DNA of 64,000 nucleotides from Acorus gramineus (GCA_030737835.1 CM060854.1:9634690-9698689), one strand, 5' to 3'; counted from the stretch's first letter, positions 26,088-39,900 are shown. The notes: generated by a model not told the origin, from the sequence alone. Program-made: numbers and translations.

Positions 26088-26337
26088 AATCTTGTACTTA
26101 TGAGGGGGAGTAATTTTGATGACATTTTGCGAACTGTACTCTTTTTCCTTCGCCTAGGTTTTGTCCCATTGGGTTTTCCTGGCAAGGTTTTAATGAGGCA
26201 GTGTCAAACGCATACACTATTATACGATTAAGTTACATTGTACTCTTTTTCCTTCGCTTTGGTTTTTTCCCATTGGGTTTTCCAAGCAAGGTTTTAATGA
26301 GGCAATTTTCTTAGCGTGGTGGTCATCCAAGGGGGAG
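26088..26337 (+). other. 3' untranslated part of the copia element with a duplicated motif
   Basis: After the last pol stop, a segment with CCCATTGGGTTTTCC followed by CAAGGTTTTAATGAGGCA appears twice (about 26136-26200 and 26242-26304), ending in the polypurine tract. Confidence 0.6.
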
Positions 26338-26638
26338 TGTTGTGAATATGGTGGATAACCACCACTTCTCTCCATAACCTCCCCCACTCTTCAACTCCAT
26401 AACCCCCTCATTCAACTCCATAACCCTCCCATTATTGCCCCACTATCTCCCCCTCACCTCTATGGACTTGTAACTCTCCACCTTTGGGATTCCTCTATGC
26501 ACCCTATAAATAGAGGGGTTCTCTCTTGTAATCTATTAACAAATAGTGAATAAGAATCTCTCTCTACTTCTCTTCTCTATATACTTGTGTGCTTTATTCA
26601 TATACTTTTATATATCATATTCTATTTAGTTTACAACA
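26338..26638 (+). repeat. 3' LTR of the copia element
   Basis: 301 bp, same termini and TATA box as the 5' LTR. Differences cluster near 26540-26550 (GTATTCAATA versus GTAATCTATT). Confidence 0.93.
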
Positions 26639-26643
26639 AAAAG

Positions 26644-27923
26644 ATTTTTGTATATATATGTCCCACAAACAACCTCGTATTGTCAAAAATTTCCTTTGAA
26701 ATCCCATTACTATCAATATTCAATACCCTCAAATGGGATTTTTGCATACACCCTTCAAACAATTCTATATTGTCAAAATTCTCCTTTGAAATCCTATTAC
26801 GATTAATACCCCTCAAATGCGATAAATTGTGCATGAATGCACTTTTGAAGGGAATAAAGGCATAGTATGATTTTTTTTTTAAATTTCACAAATACTACTG
26901 AAAACAATATTTATGCATAATTTATATCCTTTTGAGAGGTATCGTTGAAAATAAATATTTATCAGGGCTATTTTGAGCAAATGTGATTTTTTGTGGTATT
27001 AATGCAAAAAATCCATTAAAAAGAATGAAACCAATAAAATATAAAAGCAATAAAAATGATGATGTGACATGATCAATATCATTAATTCCATGTATCTTTA
27101 AAAAAATATTATTTTATTTAGCGTGATGAAGGTAGAAAGAAAGTTGAAAATGTTTGTGGTTAGTAATATAAATAGATCACGAGAAATTTAAATGAATAAG
27201 TATGAAAAAAATGCCACCTACAAGCGAAACCCCTTTAGGCCCTATGAAAAAAAAGATCCCACTCTCTTTGACCGAGGCCCAAATGTTCTCTGTGTATGGC
27301 AAACCACCCTAAGCTGTTATGTTTAATCCAATCTATTTCACTGAAATGAGAGGTTTTATATGTCAAATTATTTTTCACGTTTTGTAAATATTTTATTCAT
27401 ATTTCTTCACCTTTTATCTTCAACTAATTTATGTCAATTAAATAATAAAAAGTTTCATTATTACGTATCACAACAAGAATTTAACTTAAAACACAATCAA
27501 ACAGAAAAATAGTTTATTTCATCAGTATAGTTATTTATACTGTCAAGGAATAAATTATATTGCTGTCAAGATGGGGGCTCAATGTGTGACGTTATTGAAG
27601 GAGTTAGGGCTAACAATAGTTGTTGCACATGGTCCCATTTATAAATACACATGCACTCTCATACGCTCAAATGGTTTTCCAATGGGATATATACCTTGTT
27701 TATAAGGTATATATATCTTTTCTTAAAAATAAATTGCTTTTTTTATAAATGAATTTTTATAATTCATTGGAGTATATGTTTCATTTTTATAAAAACATAT
27801 ATTTTATTTGATGATATATGTTATTTTATAAAAGTGAAAACTTGTGCGGATTGCGGGTGAGGCTGTAAAAGGGTCGGGGTTGTTTCTAACATTTTTTCCG
27901 TCAAATAAAAAGAGTTCTCTAAC
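26644..27923. other. Intergenic, copy A, with a diverged tandem dimer
   Basis: At about 26660-26830 two diverged units of roughly 80 bp each contain TATTGTCAAAA and CCTTTGAAATCC. Open frames on both strands here reflect the repeat. The rest is AT-rich with no gene seen. Copy B equivalent: about 50672-51943. Confidence 0.5.
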
Positions 27924-28622
27924 CATGGGCGGAGTCAAGAGTGGGCTCAGCCGGGCTGAGATTTGTCAAAATAATTTTTTTATTTTATCTTCAATTTATT
28001 TTAGAAAGGTTATAAAACTCATTTTACTGTGAGTGGACTATTAATCTTTTGCATATTAGATGATTCTCTGTATTGAAAAAGAGTGATTACAAAATATACA
28101 TCTAGATTTGATAATAAGTATTTTTTATTATTTAAAACATTGTAGGGCTCGATTTTAATAGGAAATACTAGGGTGTTATGTGGATAGTCTAACGGACAGT
28201 CTGTACGATTTTTAATTTTTTAAAATTAGTAAACATCATTTAATGAAATATATATTTTAATAAAAAATGTATATTACTTCATTTCTAATTTTCAACATAT
28301 TTTTAACAAATGTAATTTTTTTTTTCGAGGTATATACTCACCTAAGGAGGTATACACCCCTCTGAATGGCTAATGAGATATGCAGGACTGCATTTGGGGA
28401 TAACCACATACTGCGTGTAATAATGCTCAATTTAATAGTGTCATTTTATTATATGTATTTTGTGTATGTTATCAATTTTACTAGATATATAATGTTCATT
28501 ATGAATATGAACTTGTTTAATTTATATACATTTTAAATTTTGTATTTTTTTAATATGGATTAAAAGTTTTACTAAATTTTAATTTAGCCCACCCCTAAAA
28601 TTAAGTGCTGGCTCCGCCCCTG
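27924..28622. mobile_element. hAT-like non-autonomous element, copy A
   Basis: 699 bp with terminal inverted similarity: the left end reads CATGGGCGGAG and the right end, inverted, CAGGGGCGGAGCCAG, a terminus common to plant hAT-type elements. Flanking 8-mers TCTCTAAC and ATCACACC do not match well. No transposase inside. Copy B: 51944-52642, same length. Confidence 0.5.
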
Positions 28623-31177
28623 ATCACACCTATTACAAATTCCTCCCACTTAATCCAGGGATGTGGATAGTTATTGTAACAGAAATTAAAATCACAATCA
28701 CATCCAGTACTCCTCAACCCTATGACGTGTGGGCCACTTTAAGTAAGAGATTATGATGAAATTAAAATGTGTCCCATTCCGTAACAAATAGTCAAAATAA
28801 TAATAATCACAATAACTACTTTTCAAAATAGTGAGATAATAATCCTTAATTATCTTTAATTGTTCATTCATATCTCCAACACATCTCACATATAACTTAA
28901 AATATGGGTCACATGAGTATAACGTGCATCATCCTTTAAAATGAATAAAGAATTGAGAAAAATGGATATAACTCCCTCTAACTTGTTGAAATAGCAAAAA
29001 AAATCCTTATAAAATCACAAAATATATGTAGCTTCCTATAATTTATCATGGTAATTAGTTAATCTAGTCTCTGAGTCAAAGTGATGTTAACTGAGAAAAC
29101 ATATTCCTCGAATATTATGTACACTTAAACAATTTGAATTGAAACTTTATTCAAATAAAACCTTGAAAAATCAATAAAATCCATATTCTATAGACTCCAT
29201 GTCAAATGTTAAAAAACTAATGCAATTTATACCTGTTATTGCATTGAGAATGGCATCCACTCCACTCATCCAAAATGAATACAACATCCTAAAATAGTAC
29301 AAAAATTATTACAATGAAAATAAAACTTTTTTTTTTTGGTTCACTCAGAAAGAAAGCTGAATAAAAAATAGCACTACAACCAGAATAAACAGTTTTTCCA
29401 TACTCTATTTTTTAAACAATGGCTTTTTTTTGTGCAACACAGACAAATTCAACAAAACTATACCCATCAACCACAATATGTTACAAAAAAAAAAAAAAAT
29501 CACTATCCTCTGAGAATATTCCATCTGACTAACAGTTTTTTTTTAAATATATATCCATATATCTTTCTGAAATTTTTTAAAAATTTATTGTGATCTTTCA
29601 AAATGATAAAAATTAAACCCTTCACAAAAGCATGTAAGAGATGAAAGAAACTCATTATCTAGTTACAACCATTAAATGAAGCCCATACATTTTAAAGGCC
29701 CAATTAAATAAATCCACTTAACCGGAATAATTGAAAAACCAATTATCTTAAATAAACTAAAATCCAAATTCATTTTCTAGTTACCTCATTAATTTAATTA
29801 GATTCATTAATTTATATTTAATATCCTGAGCCAATTAATCCTATTAATTCTCATCTCTATAAATTTACACCATTACAACCCTATTAATTAACCAAAAAGA
29901 AATAGTATGTTGTTCGCCCATTAAGATTCAATGAATCTAACTAAAGTATATTTTATGGAAAATGATACATCCAGCCCCCATTGCAGTACATATCAGTTTT
30001 CTTTCTTTTTTAAAATTCATACTCTTTCCAAATAAAGTGCATGTTGTTATATGAAATGAAGTATACACTGAGATATATTAGTGTATTTTTTTCAATTTAA
30101 AAAAAAAAAAATTTACGTTATATATTATGATAGAAACTCCATACACTATGATAGAAACTCCATACACTATGATAATGCGGTATATACTATATTATCATAA
30201 CGTATGGGATTGCAAAACAAGCTATAAAATGTACTGCGTATATCAACGCTCATATTTTATTAATTCAGCCCAATGAGTTTGAAACTAGTGGGTCAGCTTG
30301 TTTGTTTTGAAACGTCTATTTTTACATAAAATAGAATATTTCTTTTATATATTGTTTATGTTAAAATTAAATTAGATTTATATACGAGATTACTTCATGT
30401 GAAGATGCTTACTGAGAAAAACACGATGTCCTATAATAAAATAGATATTTCAACAAATACATATATTCCTATTATATCTAATTATCCATGTTAAAATTCT
30501 TTTTGCAAAAATACCCTCAATATTTATTAAGGGCCTATTATACTCCGAATCTCTGGATCCGAAACTCTACACACTATTTTAATTAAACTTTTCCACGAGC
30601 ATGTCGTGCAAGAGCTTCTGATTCACAAATATTTCAGCAACTATTTCTTGACTATGAGGAGGACCAAGACCACCCATTTGAAACACTTGAAGAATTAATG
30701 TTAAAACATATGTACAAACAGTGGCTTGAGTAATACCCAAAACTTATAAAAAAAATGGATCCCGAGCCAAAAAATAAATCAAAATTGTGTTAACTAAGAA
30801 AACATATTACTCGAGGATTATGTACACTTAAACAATATTAATTGAAATTTTATTCAAATTAAATCCTGAAAATCAATATAATCCATATTCTGGAATGCAA
30901 TTTATAATTGTTATTGCATTCGAGAAGGGCATCCACTCATCCAAAATGAATACAACATCTTAAAAAGGTACAATAATTATTACAATGAAAAAAACATTTT
31001 TTCTTTTTTTGGTTCACTCAGAAAGAAAGTTGAATAAAAAATAGCACTACAACTCTAGAATAAACAATTTTTCCAAACTCTATTGGTAAAACAATCACTC
31101 TCTTTTTTGTTTTTTTGTGCAATACAGACAAATTAGAAATACTGTACCTACGAACCAATGTTTTTTTTAAAAAAAGA
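28623..31177. other. Intergenic, copy A distal part
   Basis: AT-rich, no gene. Includes a dispersed repeat member (about 29958-30252) with a 24-bp tandem duplication near 30120-30172 absent from copy B, and the 3-bp microhomology point near 30529-30531 where copy B has 1.6 kb more. Confidence 0.6.
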
Positions 31178-31390
31178 GAAATTAATTAAGCGTCTATGTG
31201 ATCACTCGTCTATTATTTTAAAGTCTCTGAAATTTTTTAAGTTTTTATTTAGATCTATAAGGCGGTGAAAAATTATCCTTATGTCCCTCTAGTCGGATGT
31301 TGTTCAAAAATATTGAAAATGCTTATCGCCCAATTATTTTACTTATTGTTAACACACCCCAATATATTGCTAAGTATCTGTAGAACACTG
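31178..31390. repeat. Truncated foldback element at the duplication breakpoint
   Basis: Matches the left arm and start of the centre of the foldback element at 57713-58218, then stops at the duplication junction. The right arm is missing here, so this copy cannot fold back. Confidence 0.8.
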
Positions 31391-31516
31391 TAGAACACTG
31401 GAGAGGCAGCGGAGGGTGGAGAGTTTTAGGGTTTTGGGGGTGAGGGGTTTGGGGAGCTTGAAGAGGGCGGCGGAGATGGAGCTTCCGATTCGATGCATCG
31501 CCATTGAAGATGACAT
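31370..31516 (-). pseudogene. DYW2 5' fragment fused to junction sequence (48-codon ORF)
   Basis: The duplicated piece of the DYW2-like gene keeps its start codon (31514-31516) and first 39 codons, including the Ser/Arg/Leu-rich targeting-like segment. At the junction the frame continues for nine new residues (SVLQCSTDT) and stops at TAG (31370-31372). All PPR and DYW parts are absent, so it cannot do the parent's job. The upstream DNA is also duplicated, so the parental promoter may be present. It is a truncated pseudogene or a new short ORF; expression is unknown. Confidence 0.8.
31381..31401. other. Tandem duplication junction with 10-bp filler
   Basis: TAGAACACTG is present twice (31381-31390 and 31391-31400). 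The first copy matches 57916-57925 and the flank to its left; from 31401 (31399 counting a shared TG) the sequence matches 1384 onward inside the DYW2-like gene. Confidence 0.9.
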
Positions 31517-33963
31517 TTTTTTCTTTGTTTTTAGGGGGATATGGATCTGAAACCCTAATAAAAGGGCGTTTTTGTTTTGAGGGGGATTGGGTTTTGAGTG
31601 GATGATAATATTGATATTCTAAGGGTAAAACAACCCAAAGTCCGTTTGGTTTGAAAATAGAGTTTTGAATAAATTAGAATAAATCAGAATAGCTTTAAAA
31701 TAAATGTTTTAAAATAAATAAGAATATGACTACCTGATATAAAATGGTATATAACATTTGAAATGAAGTTATTTTAAGTTATTCAACCTAAAAAAATATA
31801 TAGATCCATTGTTAAATTTATAATCATTTTTTCATCTTTTATAAATTCTTATCCACATTTTTAAGAGTGATAAGGGTTTTGAGTGGATAATGATATTGGT
31901 ATTTTAAAACTCAAACAGTGTTGATGCAAAGTTATTCCTCCAGTATTTCATGATTGATGATTCTAAATTTAGTCTTGTATATCTATTAGATTTTTTCACT
32001 CATTGTAATGAAACATTAATAAATTTTTTACTTTTTTTATTTATAAATTAGAATATGGGTCGATTCAATATTTTACCTTTATAAAAGTGTACTTTGTAAT
32101 GGTGAAAGGAACAGGGGGCACCTGCAGTGTACACTATTTTATTATATATATATATTCATCTTTTGAAATATATATTGTTATGTGAATTAAAATATGACTG
32201 AGATATATTAGTGTGTTATTTAAAAAATAAAAATTACAATCTCATACACTATGATACAAACGATAAACTTCAATATCACAAACTACGATATACTCTTTAT
32301 CATCATAATGTATAAGGCTGTAGATGAGATTACAAAATGAATTGTATTGTACGTTAATGATTAAATCATAAAAATATTTTTTGATGAGAACTGTGGACGG
32401 AGAGAATTTTTAGTGGATGAGACACAAACTATGATTATCCTATTGTCAACTGTAATTCAATCAATTTTGAATTTTTTTTTTTAGGAACTTTTGGACATAT
32501 CTATTTTAATCATAACATCAAAACAGATCATATCCGAATTTGCGTGCAACGGGTGGGAGAGATAAAAAAAAGAAAACAAAATTAACCAATCAAACAAAAC
32601 TTTCGGGTTGGGAAGATGTCAACCCGAGCCCGAGCAAATGAAAAGAATCTTACTCCATAATATGCATAGCATTCTCGCCCGCCCACCTGAATGCAATCAA
32701 TTTTGAATTTTTAAAGCTTATGAATTTTGTGTAATGTCACCACAATGGATACAGAACAACATGCATTGATTGGAAAAGAAAAGTATAATATCTTATAACA
32801 GTAGGTATTAACAAAAAAAAAAAAAAACAATATGGTGCATACATTGATGGGAAAAAAAATGTTATAATACTAGTCACACTAATCCAATGAGTACAAAAAA
32901 AAATTTAAAAAATTATTTTTGAATTTTAAACATACATGAAACGTGTCCACTGTGTTATGTTATGCTCCATGTTTGATATTTCATAAACATGAAACAACAT
33001 GTTCATTGAAGTATCCGTGTTTTATAAATGATCAGTGATGATTATATCCAGAAACTCACTGGAAATACTAGGAGAGGACATGTTTTCATTGCATAAAAAC
33101 TCTCCATTTCTCTTCTTCCACCACGATGACAAAAAGGTTTAGTTTTACAGTATAGTAGTACTTGTACAAAAAAAAAAAGACGACGTTGAAGAAGAATTGA
33201 GAAAAAGGAAGAAAAACCAGAAGTTTTGACGCGTGCAAATGCTTTCTTTAAAGCGATATTGTCCAACTCAACCCCCCGCTTTCGGAGCACAATAAAACAT
33301 AGGGTCCATTTGGAAACGGAATTGGACATTTTTTGAGTTTGCTGAAAGCTATTTTTTTCAAACCTGTTTTCCAACAGAAAAACTGGGGCCAAAAGTTGCA
33401 GACAGATTTATGTGAAAAAGTACAAAAAACCTGAATTTTCTAGAAGTTGTGGAGATGCAGCTTCCTACAAAATCAGTTTTAAACTCAGTTTTTGTCTAAA
33501 ATTAGTTTTGTAATCGTGCAACCAAACACAGCCTTAATGAAAATTTGCATATAACAAATCTAAAGATTTTGAAAAATTGATTAAACAAAACTGTAAAAAG
33601 AACGGAATTTTATAGAACATGTAGGGTTGCCTCTTTGAATAGTTATATAATTTTCCATTCAAATTTGCAACCTTTAAAGAGTTGCAATTTTCAAAAAAAA
33701 CAATAAAGAAATGGGCACTTTCTCCCTTATGTGAATTTAAGAATGTGGGACTATTCCCCTTTGTATTACAATTTATTCAACAACTGCAGTCTACCAACTC
33801 AAAACCATTACATAAAGATTTAACATTGCTGCTTCAGGGTGTACCTGCATTTGATCCCCACTTATCTGCATGAGATAAATAATTCCATTTGATATTTTCT
33901 ACAGTAGAAATCTTCAATCATCTGCATCTTCACTAACTTAAAAGTTAAAAATATATATTATTT
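31517..33963. other. Intergenic between DYW2 fragment and ABCC8, copy B
   Basis: Counterpart of 1500-4001. Small differences include loss of about 20 bp near 32108 and scattered substitutions. Dispersed repeat member at about 32105-32366; candidate polyadenylation hexamer for ABCC8 copy B at 33772-33777. Confidence 0.7.
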
Positions 33964-36900
33964 TCAATGGTAGTTGTTGAGGTTTTGAAGGGAAGGTCTC
34001 CTGCAGCTGGACCAATACTCATTCACCAACTTAGAAAATGCAGAGTTGGTCTCCATAAGCTTCAAAGGCCTCTCATACTCCAACATCTTCCCTGCAAATC
34101 AAATCAACAATTCTCAGCTATCATAAGGCAATACTGTTATAGGCCCCTTTTGGCAAGCAGTGGTATATTAACTGATATAGTCACTAAAAATAATATTTTA
34201 ATATTTATGTTATTAGAATACTAATTAAGGTGCATCAATCACCCATCTCCCCTCTTCATATTATAAATTGATATTTAGAATATAATGCAGTGTATATCAA
34301 GTATAGCTAAAGATAAAAGTGATATATATAACAAGACTACCTTATTAAGTCTCCAGAGACAAAATTAGGTAACATCTAAGTGTACTAAAAAAATAATAAT
34401 AAATTAACCCAATATTAATCACCTTGGAATTGTCCTTCAGAGACCCTTTTGTTGTCATAGAAATCTATAATATCCTTAATGGGGATAAAATCAGCCTAGA
34501 TTATGTAGACTACACAAGCATTTCTTTGTATAATTTGCTATTTCATTAGTGTATAAGATTGTATGGAAATATTAAAACTTTGTTATAGATTTCAAAGATC
34601 TTTCAACTTACCATAAGAGAGGACCATGACCATGTCACTGTCCATCACAGTAGGGACCCTGTGGGCTATGGTTATGACAGTGCAGCTAGAGAATTCATGT
34701 CTGATGATGCTCTGAAGGATTGTGTCTGTCGCGGAGTCGATCGATGCTGTCGCTTCATCTAAAACTAGGATTCTGTTCCTCCTTAAAAGGACTCGGCCAA
34801 GGCAGAAGAGCTGTCGCTGCCCCGCGCTCCAGTTTTCCCCTTCGTCGCTCACTTCATATCCACCAAAAAAAATGAAAAATATAAACATCAGATTAAGACT
34901 ACTGCAATCTATTGCATTGATGGAAATCTACTCACCTGATGAGTCTAAAAGTTTGGGAAGGCCACTGATTGTTGCCTTCAGTTGGCATTTCTCCAAAGCC
35001 TGAGAGAACATAAAACCATTAATAATTATTAAGAGAGTGTCACTAAATATTGGCATGTTTATATTGAAATTTAATACAGAATTTAAGCAATATTTACTCC
35101 GAACTTCTCTGAATGTTCAGAAAAGTTTTACGATTTGATATCTTCTGTACATATTGTGTGCCTTTTTAAACTTATATGTTGTAAGTTCTAACTTTCATGT
35201 TAACATAATTTGTTATGACATCTTTGTTTAAATTCATTAGAGATTAAGCAAAAAATAACTTTAAAAAGTCATAATCTGAAAGTTGAGTCACAGGATGATC
35301 ATAAAGAATAGGCACTCTAATTGTAAAAACATAATTGCATTATGAAATTGAGAAGGAATACCTGCCATATTTCATGGTCAGAGTGGAGGCCAAGGGGGTC
35401 TAAATTAGTCCTAACACTTCCCCTGAAGAGAGTAGGCTCTTGAGGGATTATGCTGAGCTTCATCCGAAGATCTTTGAGACCGATGGAACCGATGTCGAGA
35501 TCATCTATTAGAATTCTCCCGCCCGATGGCTCCATAAGCCGGAACAGAGCGCTTATCATTGTCGTCTTCCCGCTTCCAGTCCTCCCGACAACTCCAACTT
35601 TGTTTCTCGCCACGAATGTACAAGTGATTCCCTTAAGAACAAGAGGTGCGTTCGGGCGGTATCTCATCTGAAAAATATTATAATAAAAAAAGAAAAAGAA
35701 AAATGAGCTTTTCACTTAAAGTTGCTTTTGAAATCAGCTTTTTAGGAAGCGTACTTTCATCACATTCCTGAAAAGCCCTTTTTCATTGTTGGAAATAGGA
35801 ATAATGAAAGGAGACAGGACCAATGCAAGTGTTTCAAGGATCAACTGTGTTGAGTGCTTTTAGACAGACTTCTCCCGTTTCGGTATAAACCGCGAGTACA
35901 CCAGAGATTGATGAAGTGCTGCCTTCAGGATACAATGAAGCCCACTGTAGGTGTTAAGAACAGAGTGTGTACTCTCTGTCTGAACCTCTTAGAACTCTCT
36001 GTTTGAAGGGGTTGATGATGCTAACTCGTAATGGAAAGAAAAAGAAAATGAGTGATTGTTATTCTCTGTTTTGGATCTGTTGGTCTCCATTTATAGGCAT
36101 AATGGTGCCTTTTCATTCAAATGAGACACCCTTCATGAATGGGGAGTTACAGCAACCGTCCGATCGGTGGTCCACCATTTCCACGCGATCGTGCGGTCCA
36201 GATCATCCATCATGAGATGGATCCCTTCCAATGGCACCTCTTGGTGAATATAACCACCAACTGTCAATCCAACGGTGCACATTGCATCTGAACGTTCCTT
36301 CATCGGACGGCCAAAAAGAAAAGGCTCCAACTCAAGTGCACCCAAAAGCGCACGCTACCACGCATCAAAGGTCCACCATAAGATGTCCACCAAATAGACT
36401 TCACTAGAGTAGATTGAGCTTTCCTTATAAACACTCAAAACTTTTTACAAACAACCGATGTGGGACTAATTGTTAGGACCACTTCCATCTTCTCATGAGG
36501 GGACTACTAAAACCCAAAGAATTTGAATTCAAATTATGAAAATACCCAACATTCATAACTGTGACCATCTAAGCATAACTATCTAAAAGTGTTTCCAGAT
36601 ACTACCCAAGTAACAGATACTCACCTTTAGATCCTGAAAATCTATTCTTCCTTCGGAAGGCCACGAAGATGGTGGCCTGTTGTTGTCGAGAACTGCGGGA
36701 GGCTCCGGAGGGATGTGCGAAAATTGTTTTACGCGTTCCACGGATATGATGTGGTTGTCCAAATTGCAGTACCATTGAGTCATGAAGACCTGGGTTGATG
36801 ACAGTGTTAAAGCGTATGAAAGAGAGAGTCCCACCAAACCTGAAATCAAAAATCTAAAATGAGTGTTACAAACACTGAATGTATGAAACTATGAACAACA

Positions 36901-39900
36901 ACCATTTATGATCGACGCGTACCTGGAGCGATGGTTCCACGAGGAAGCAAAATGAGAAGAAGAGTTGATGTGAATATGGTGAAGTTCTGTAGCGCCTCGA
37001 CTCGAAGAAGCACCCAAGCAATTGAGGCGCTCGTGTGGAAGAAGAGAGTCGCATCCGTGTCGATGAGCCTTAGATTGTTCTGAATGAACCTATCCACCAT
37101 CGAAAACGCTCTTATGGTAACCACACCAAGCGATGTTTCGGTCGCATAGTTCATGACAGGCGCCTTTGTTGTTCCATTGATTCTTGTGAGCTCCCTCGCC
37201 GAGGCTAGATAGTACGCCTTTTTATGTGACAAACATGTGTGTTAACATTAATTAATAACAATGAGATCATATAATTCAAGATGGGGTACTACTACCTGAA
37301 CATATTTCACAACAAGAAGAATAGGAGCTGCGACAATTAGTACTTGCCATGTCACAGCAGCCATTACAACTATAGATGCTACTATCTCGATCGAAGCAGC
37401 CAGTGTAAAAGCAATGGAGAATGGTAGATCGTAGTCGAGGACACTCATGTCTGAACTTGCCTGTGCAACACAAACCTTAAAATGAGTCTGACATGACCAA
37501 ACTAGATCATTTAGTGATGAAAACATGTGTAATTCGTACTCGTGTTAATATTCTTCCGACGGGGGTTGAATCGAAGAAAAGCATAGGAGCTCTGAAGACC
37601 GAATCCATGAAACCGAAAAAGAACGCCTTCGAAGCCTTTAGTCCAAGAAGCGCTGCGAACCAACTCCTCAAATACGCAGATAGGCCACCGAAAACAGAGA
37701 ATGCAGTGTAGACTCCGATCAAAACGCCTTTCCCAATGCTAGGAATTTGAACTCCTATGGCCAACCAGTACGTCGACATGCTTTGGAGAATGACAAATGC
37801 AGTCTGAAAGAGTGTACACAAGGCAAACAACATATAACCGTTGGAGACGCGTATGTAATCAATGTATGGTTTCCAACCCACGTCTCCGATGGCCTTCTCT
37901 TCGTCTTCTGTCAATTGAACCGTAGAAGGGACCACCATCGAAATCTCTCCCTCACTGTTCTCTGGTTGATATGCAAGTTTTTTTTGAGTCTCACTTTGTT
38001 GGTCATGGCTTGCAGGTTCCAACATTGACATTGCAGATTGATGAGCACTCACAAGCTGTTCAAACACTGTCCCCAACTTTAGAAGTTCTTCATAACTTCC
38101 CATTTGTGTGATCCGTCCGCCTTCGATTACCTGAAAAAATAAACACCCAAAGTTCATTATATGCTATATCACAATGTAACATTGTAAAATCAACATATCC
38201 CAGTAGTATGATCACCAGAATTTGATCTGTTTCTGTGAGGAACTCCACTTGGTGGGTCACTAGAATGACAGTCTTGTTTTGTAAGGCATCCATGACATAG
38301 TCCTGCATTCATTCAAATTCACAATATGACATCCGAAAAATGTTACACTAAGTCATTCTTTATGCAGTTCCAACTCGATTGAATTGAGCTAGGACTACAG
38401 GAATGATTTGAGTGTATCGCATTGAAATTTTTTGTTTATACCTTAAAGAGAGACGCAGCTGTATGCGCATCGACTGCGCTAAATGGATCATCAAGCAGAT
38501 ATATATCTGCATCATTATAAAGAGCTCTAGCAAGTTGGATCCTCTGCTTCTGTCCTCCACTCATGTTGAGCCCTCTCTGACCGATTTCTGTTAGGTCTCC
38601 ATGACTGAAGTTCTCTATATCCTTGTCGAGAGCGCATGCTTTGATTGCTCTCTCGTACCTAACCTTCTCCATTGGCTTCCCGTATAGTATGTCATCGCGT
38701 ATCGTTCCGCTTTGAATCCAAGATGTTTGTGAAACATACGCTATCGAACCGTAGATTTCAACCTATACAAAACAAAGTAAACCATTTGAGTATTCAAAAA
38801 TTTGAACATTGAATTTTTTTTCGTATAAGTACGAGTATGGATGGATGAAATAGTATTCATTAACATTCTTAGCACTCACAGATCCTGATATTTTCTGTAT
38901 TTCTCCGAGCATTGCGTGTAAGAGCGATGTTTTGCCCGCCCCAACAGCACCACAGACCGCGATTTTCTGGCCTCTTTGAATCTCCAAATCGATGTTCTTC
39001 AATGTGATGTTAGTCTGCTCTGTAGTGTCCCAACTAAAATTTCCTTCACGTATTCTGACACTGAAAATGGAGCTCTCTTTAGGACTCCTAACAATATCAC
39101 CTTCTTTGATCTCATCTTCCAACAAGAACTTCTCGACGCGATCCAACGACACCTTCACCTGTATCATCATCGATATCGCTTCGGGGATCATCCGCACGGG
39201 CTCTGACATCACCCTCATCGTCGCGAGGATCGTGAAAACCGTGCTCGCATTTAAAGGAACGCCACCCAACACCGCACAACCTGCAAAGACCACGGCCGAA
39301 ACGAAGGTGGGCGACATCCAATACAATGCTGTTCCATAGGACTTCTTGATCTGTGTTTCTGTGAGCCATTCAAACTCCGAATCCCTGAGAGCCTTGATCG
39401 AATTCTTGAACTTCTCCTCCCATGACTGCAATTTGATGATCTTCATGTTGTTCAAGGCCTCCGAAGTCGCACGCAACCTCACGTTTTGCGAATCCATGTA
39501 GCGCGACTGGCATTTTTGCAGAATCTTTGCGAATGGAAGATTTAAGAGTCCGCACGCCACGAGTGGGATTAGACTAGGCAGAGCACCAATCCTCACAGTT
39601 GCGAAGAGGATCGCAATCGCGAAGATTAATTGCAATGGAAGAGTCCATGACATGTGAAACCACCATGGGAAGTCCCCCATTCGATACACATCGACCGCGA
39701 TGTAGTTAACGATCTCCCCAGTCGAGTGATTCCTCTTAACAAAACTCGACAGCTTGAGTTGCTTCTGAAAGATGGCACCCATCAGAGCCGATCGCATTCG
39801 CATCCCAAACCTCTTCGAATCGAAGAACATGTGCCTCTGGGAGAGAGACTCCACAAGTTTCATAACAACAAAGCATCCCAACAACAAAAGTCCCTCGTAA

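Larger units (their letters stand above)
20725..26638 (+). mobile_element. Ty1/copia LTR retrotransposon, present only in copy A
   Basis: Two LTRs (20725-21028 and 26338-26638) begin TGTTGT and end ACAACA, flanked by the 5-bp target duplication AAAAG (20720-20724 and 26639-26643). Copy B has the uninterrupted target at about 50665-50671. A polypurine tract AAGGGGGAG (26329-26337) precedes the 3' LTR. Internal order is protease, integrase, reverse transcriptase, RNase H, as in copia elements. No gag frame is recognisable and pol has at least two frameshifts, so the element cannot move by itself. The LTRs differ at about 9 of 301 aligned bases plus two small indels. Confidence 0.95.

Noticed and set aside
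26587..26865. Open frames on both strands with repeated SFEIPL/SFEILL peptides
   Set aside because: They come from a diverged tandem dimer repeat and begin inside the 3' LTR.
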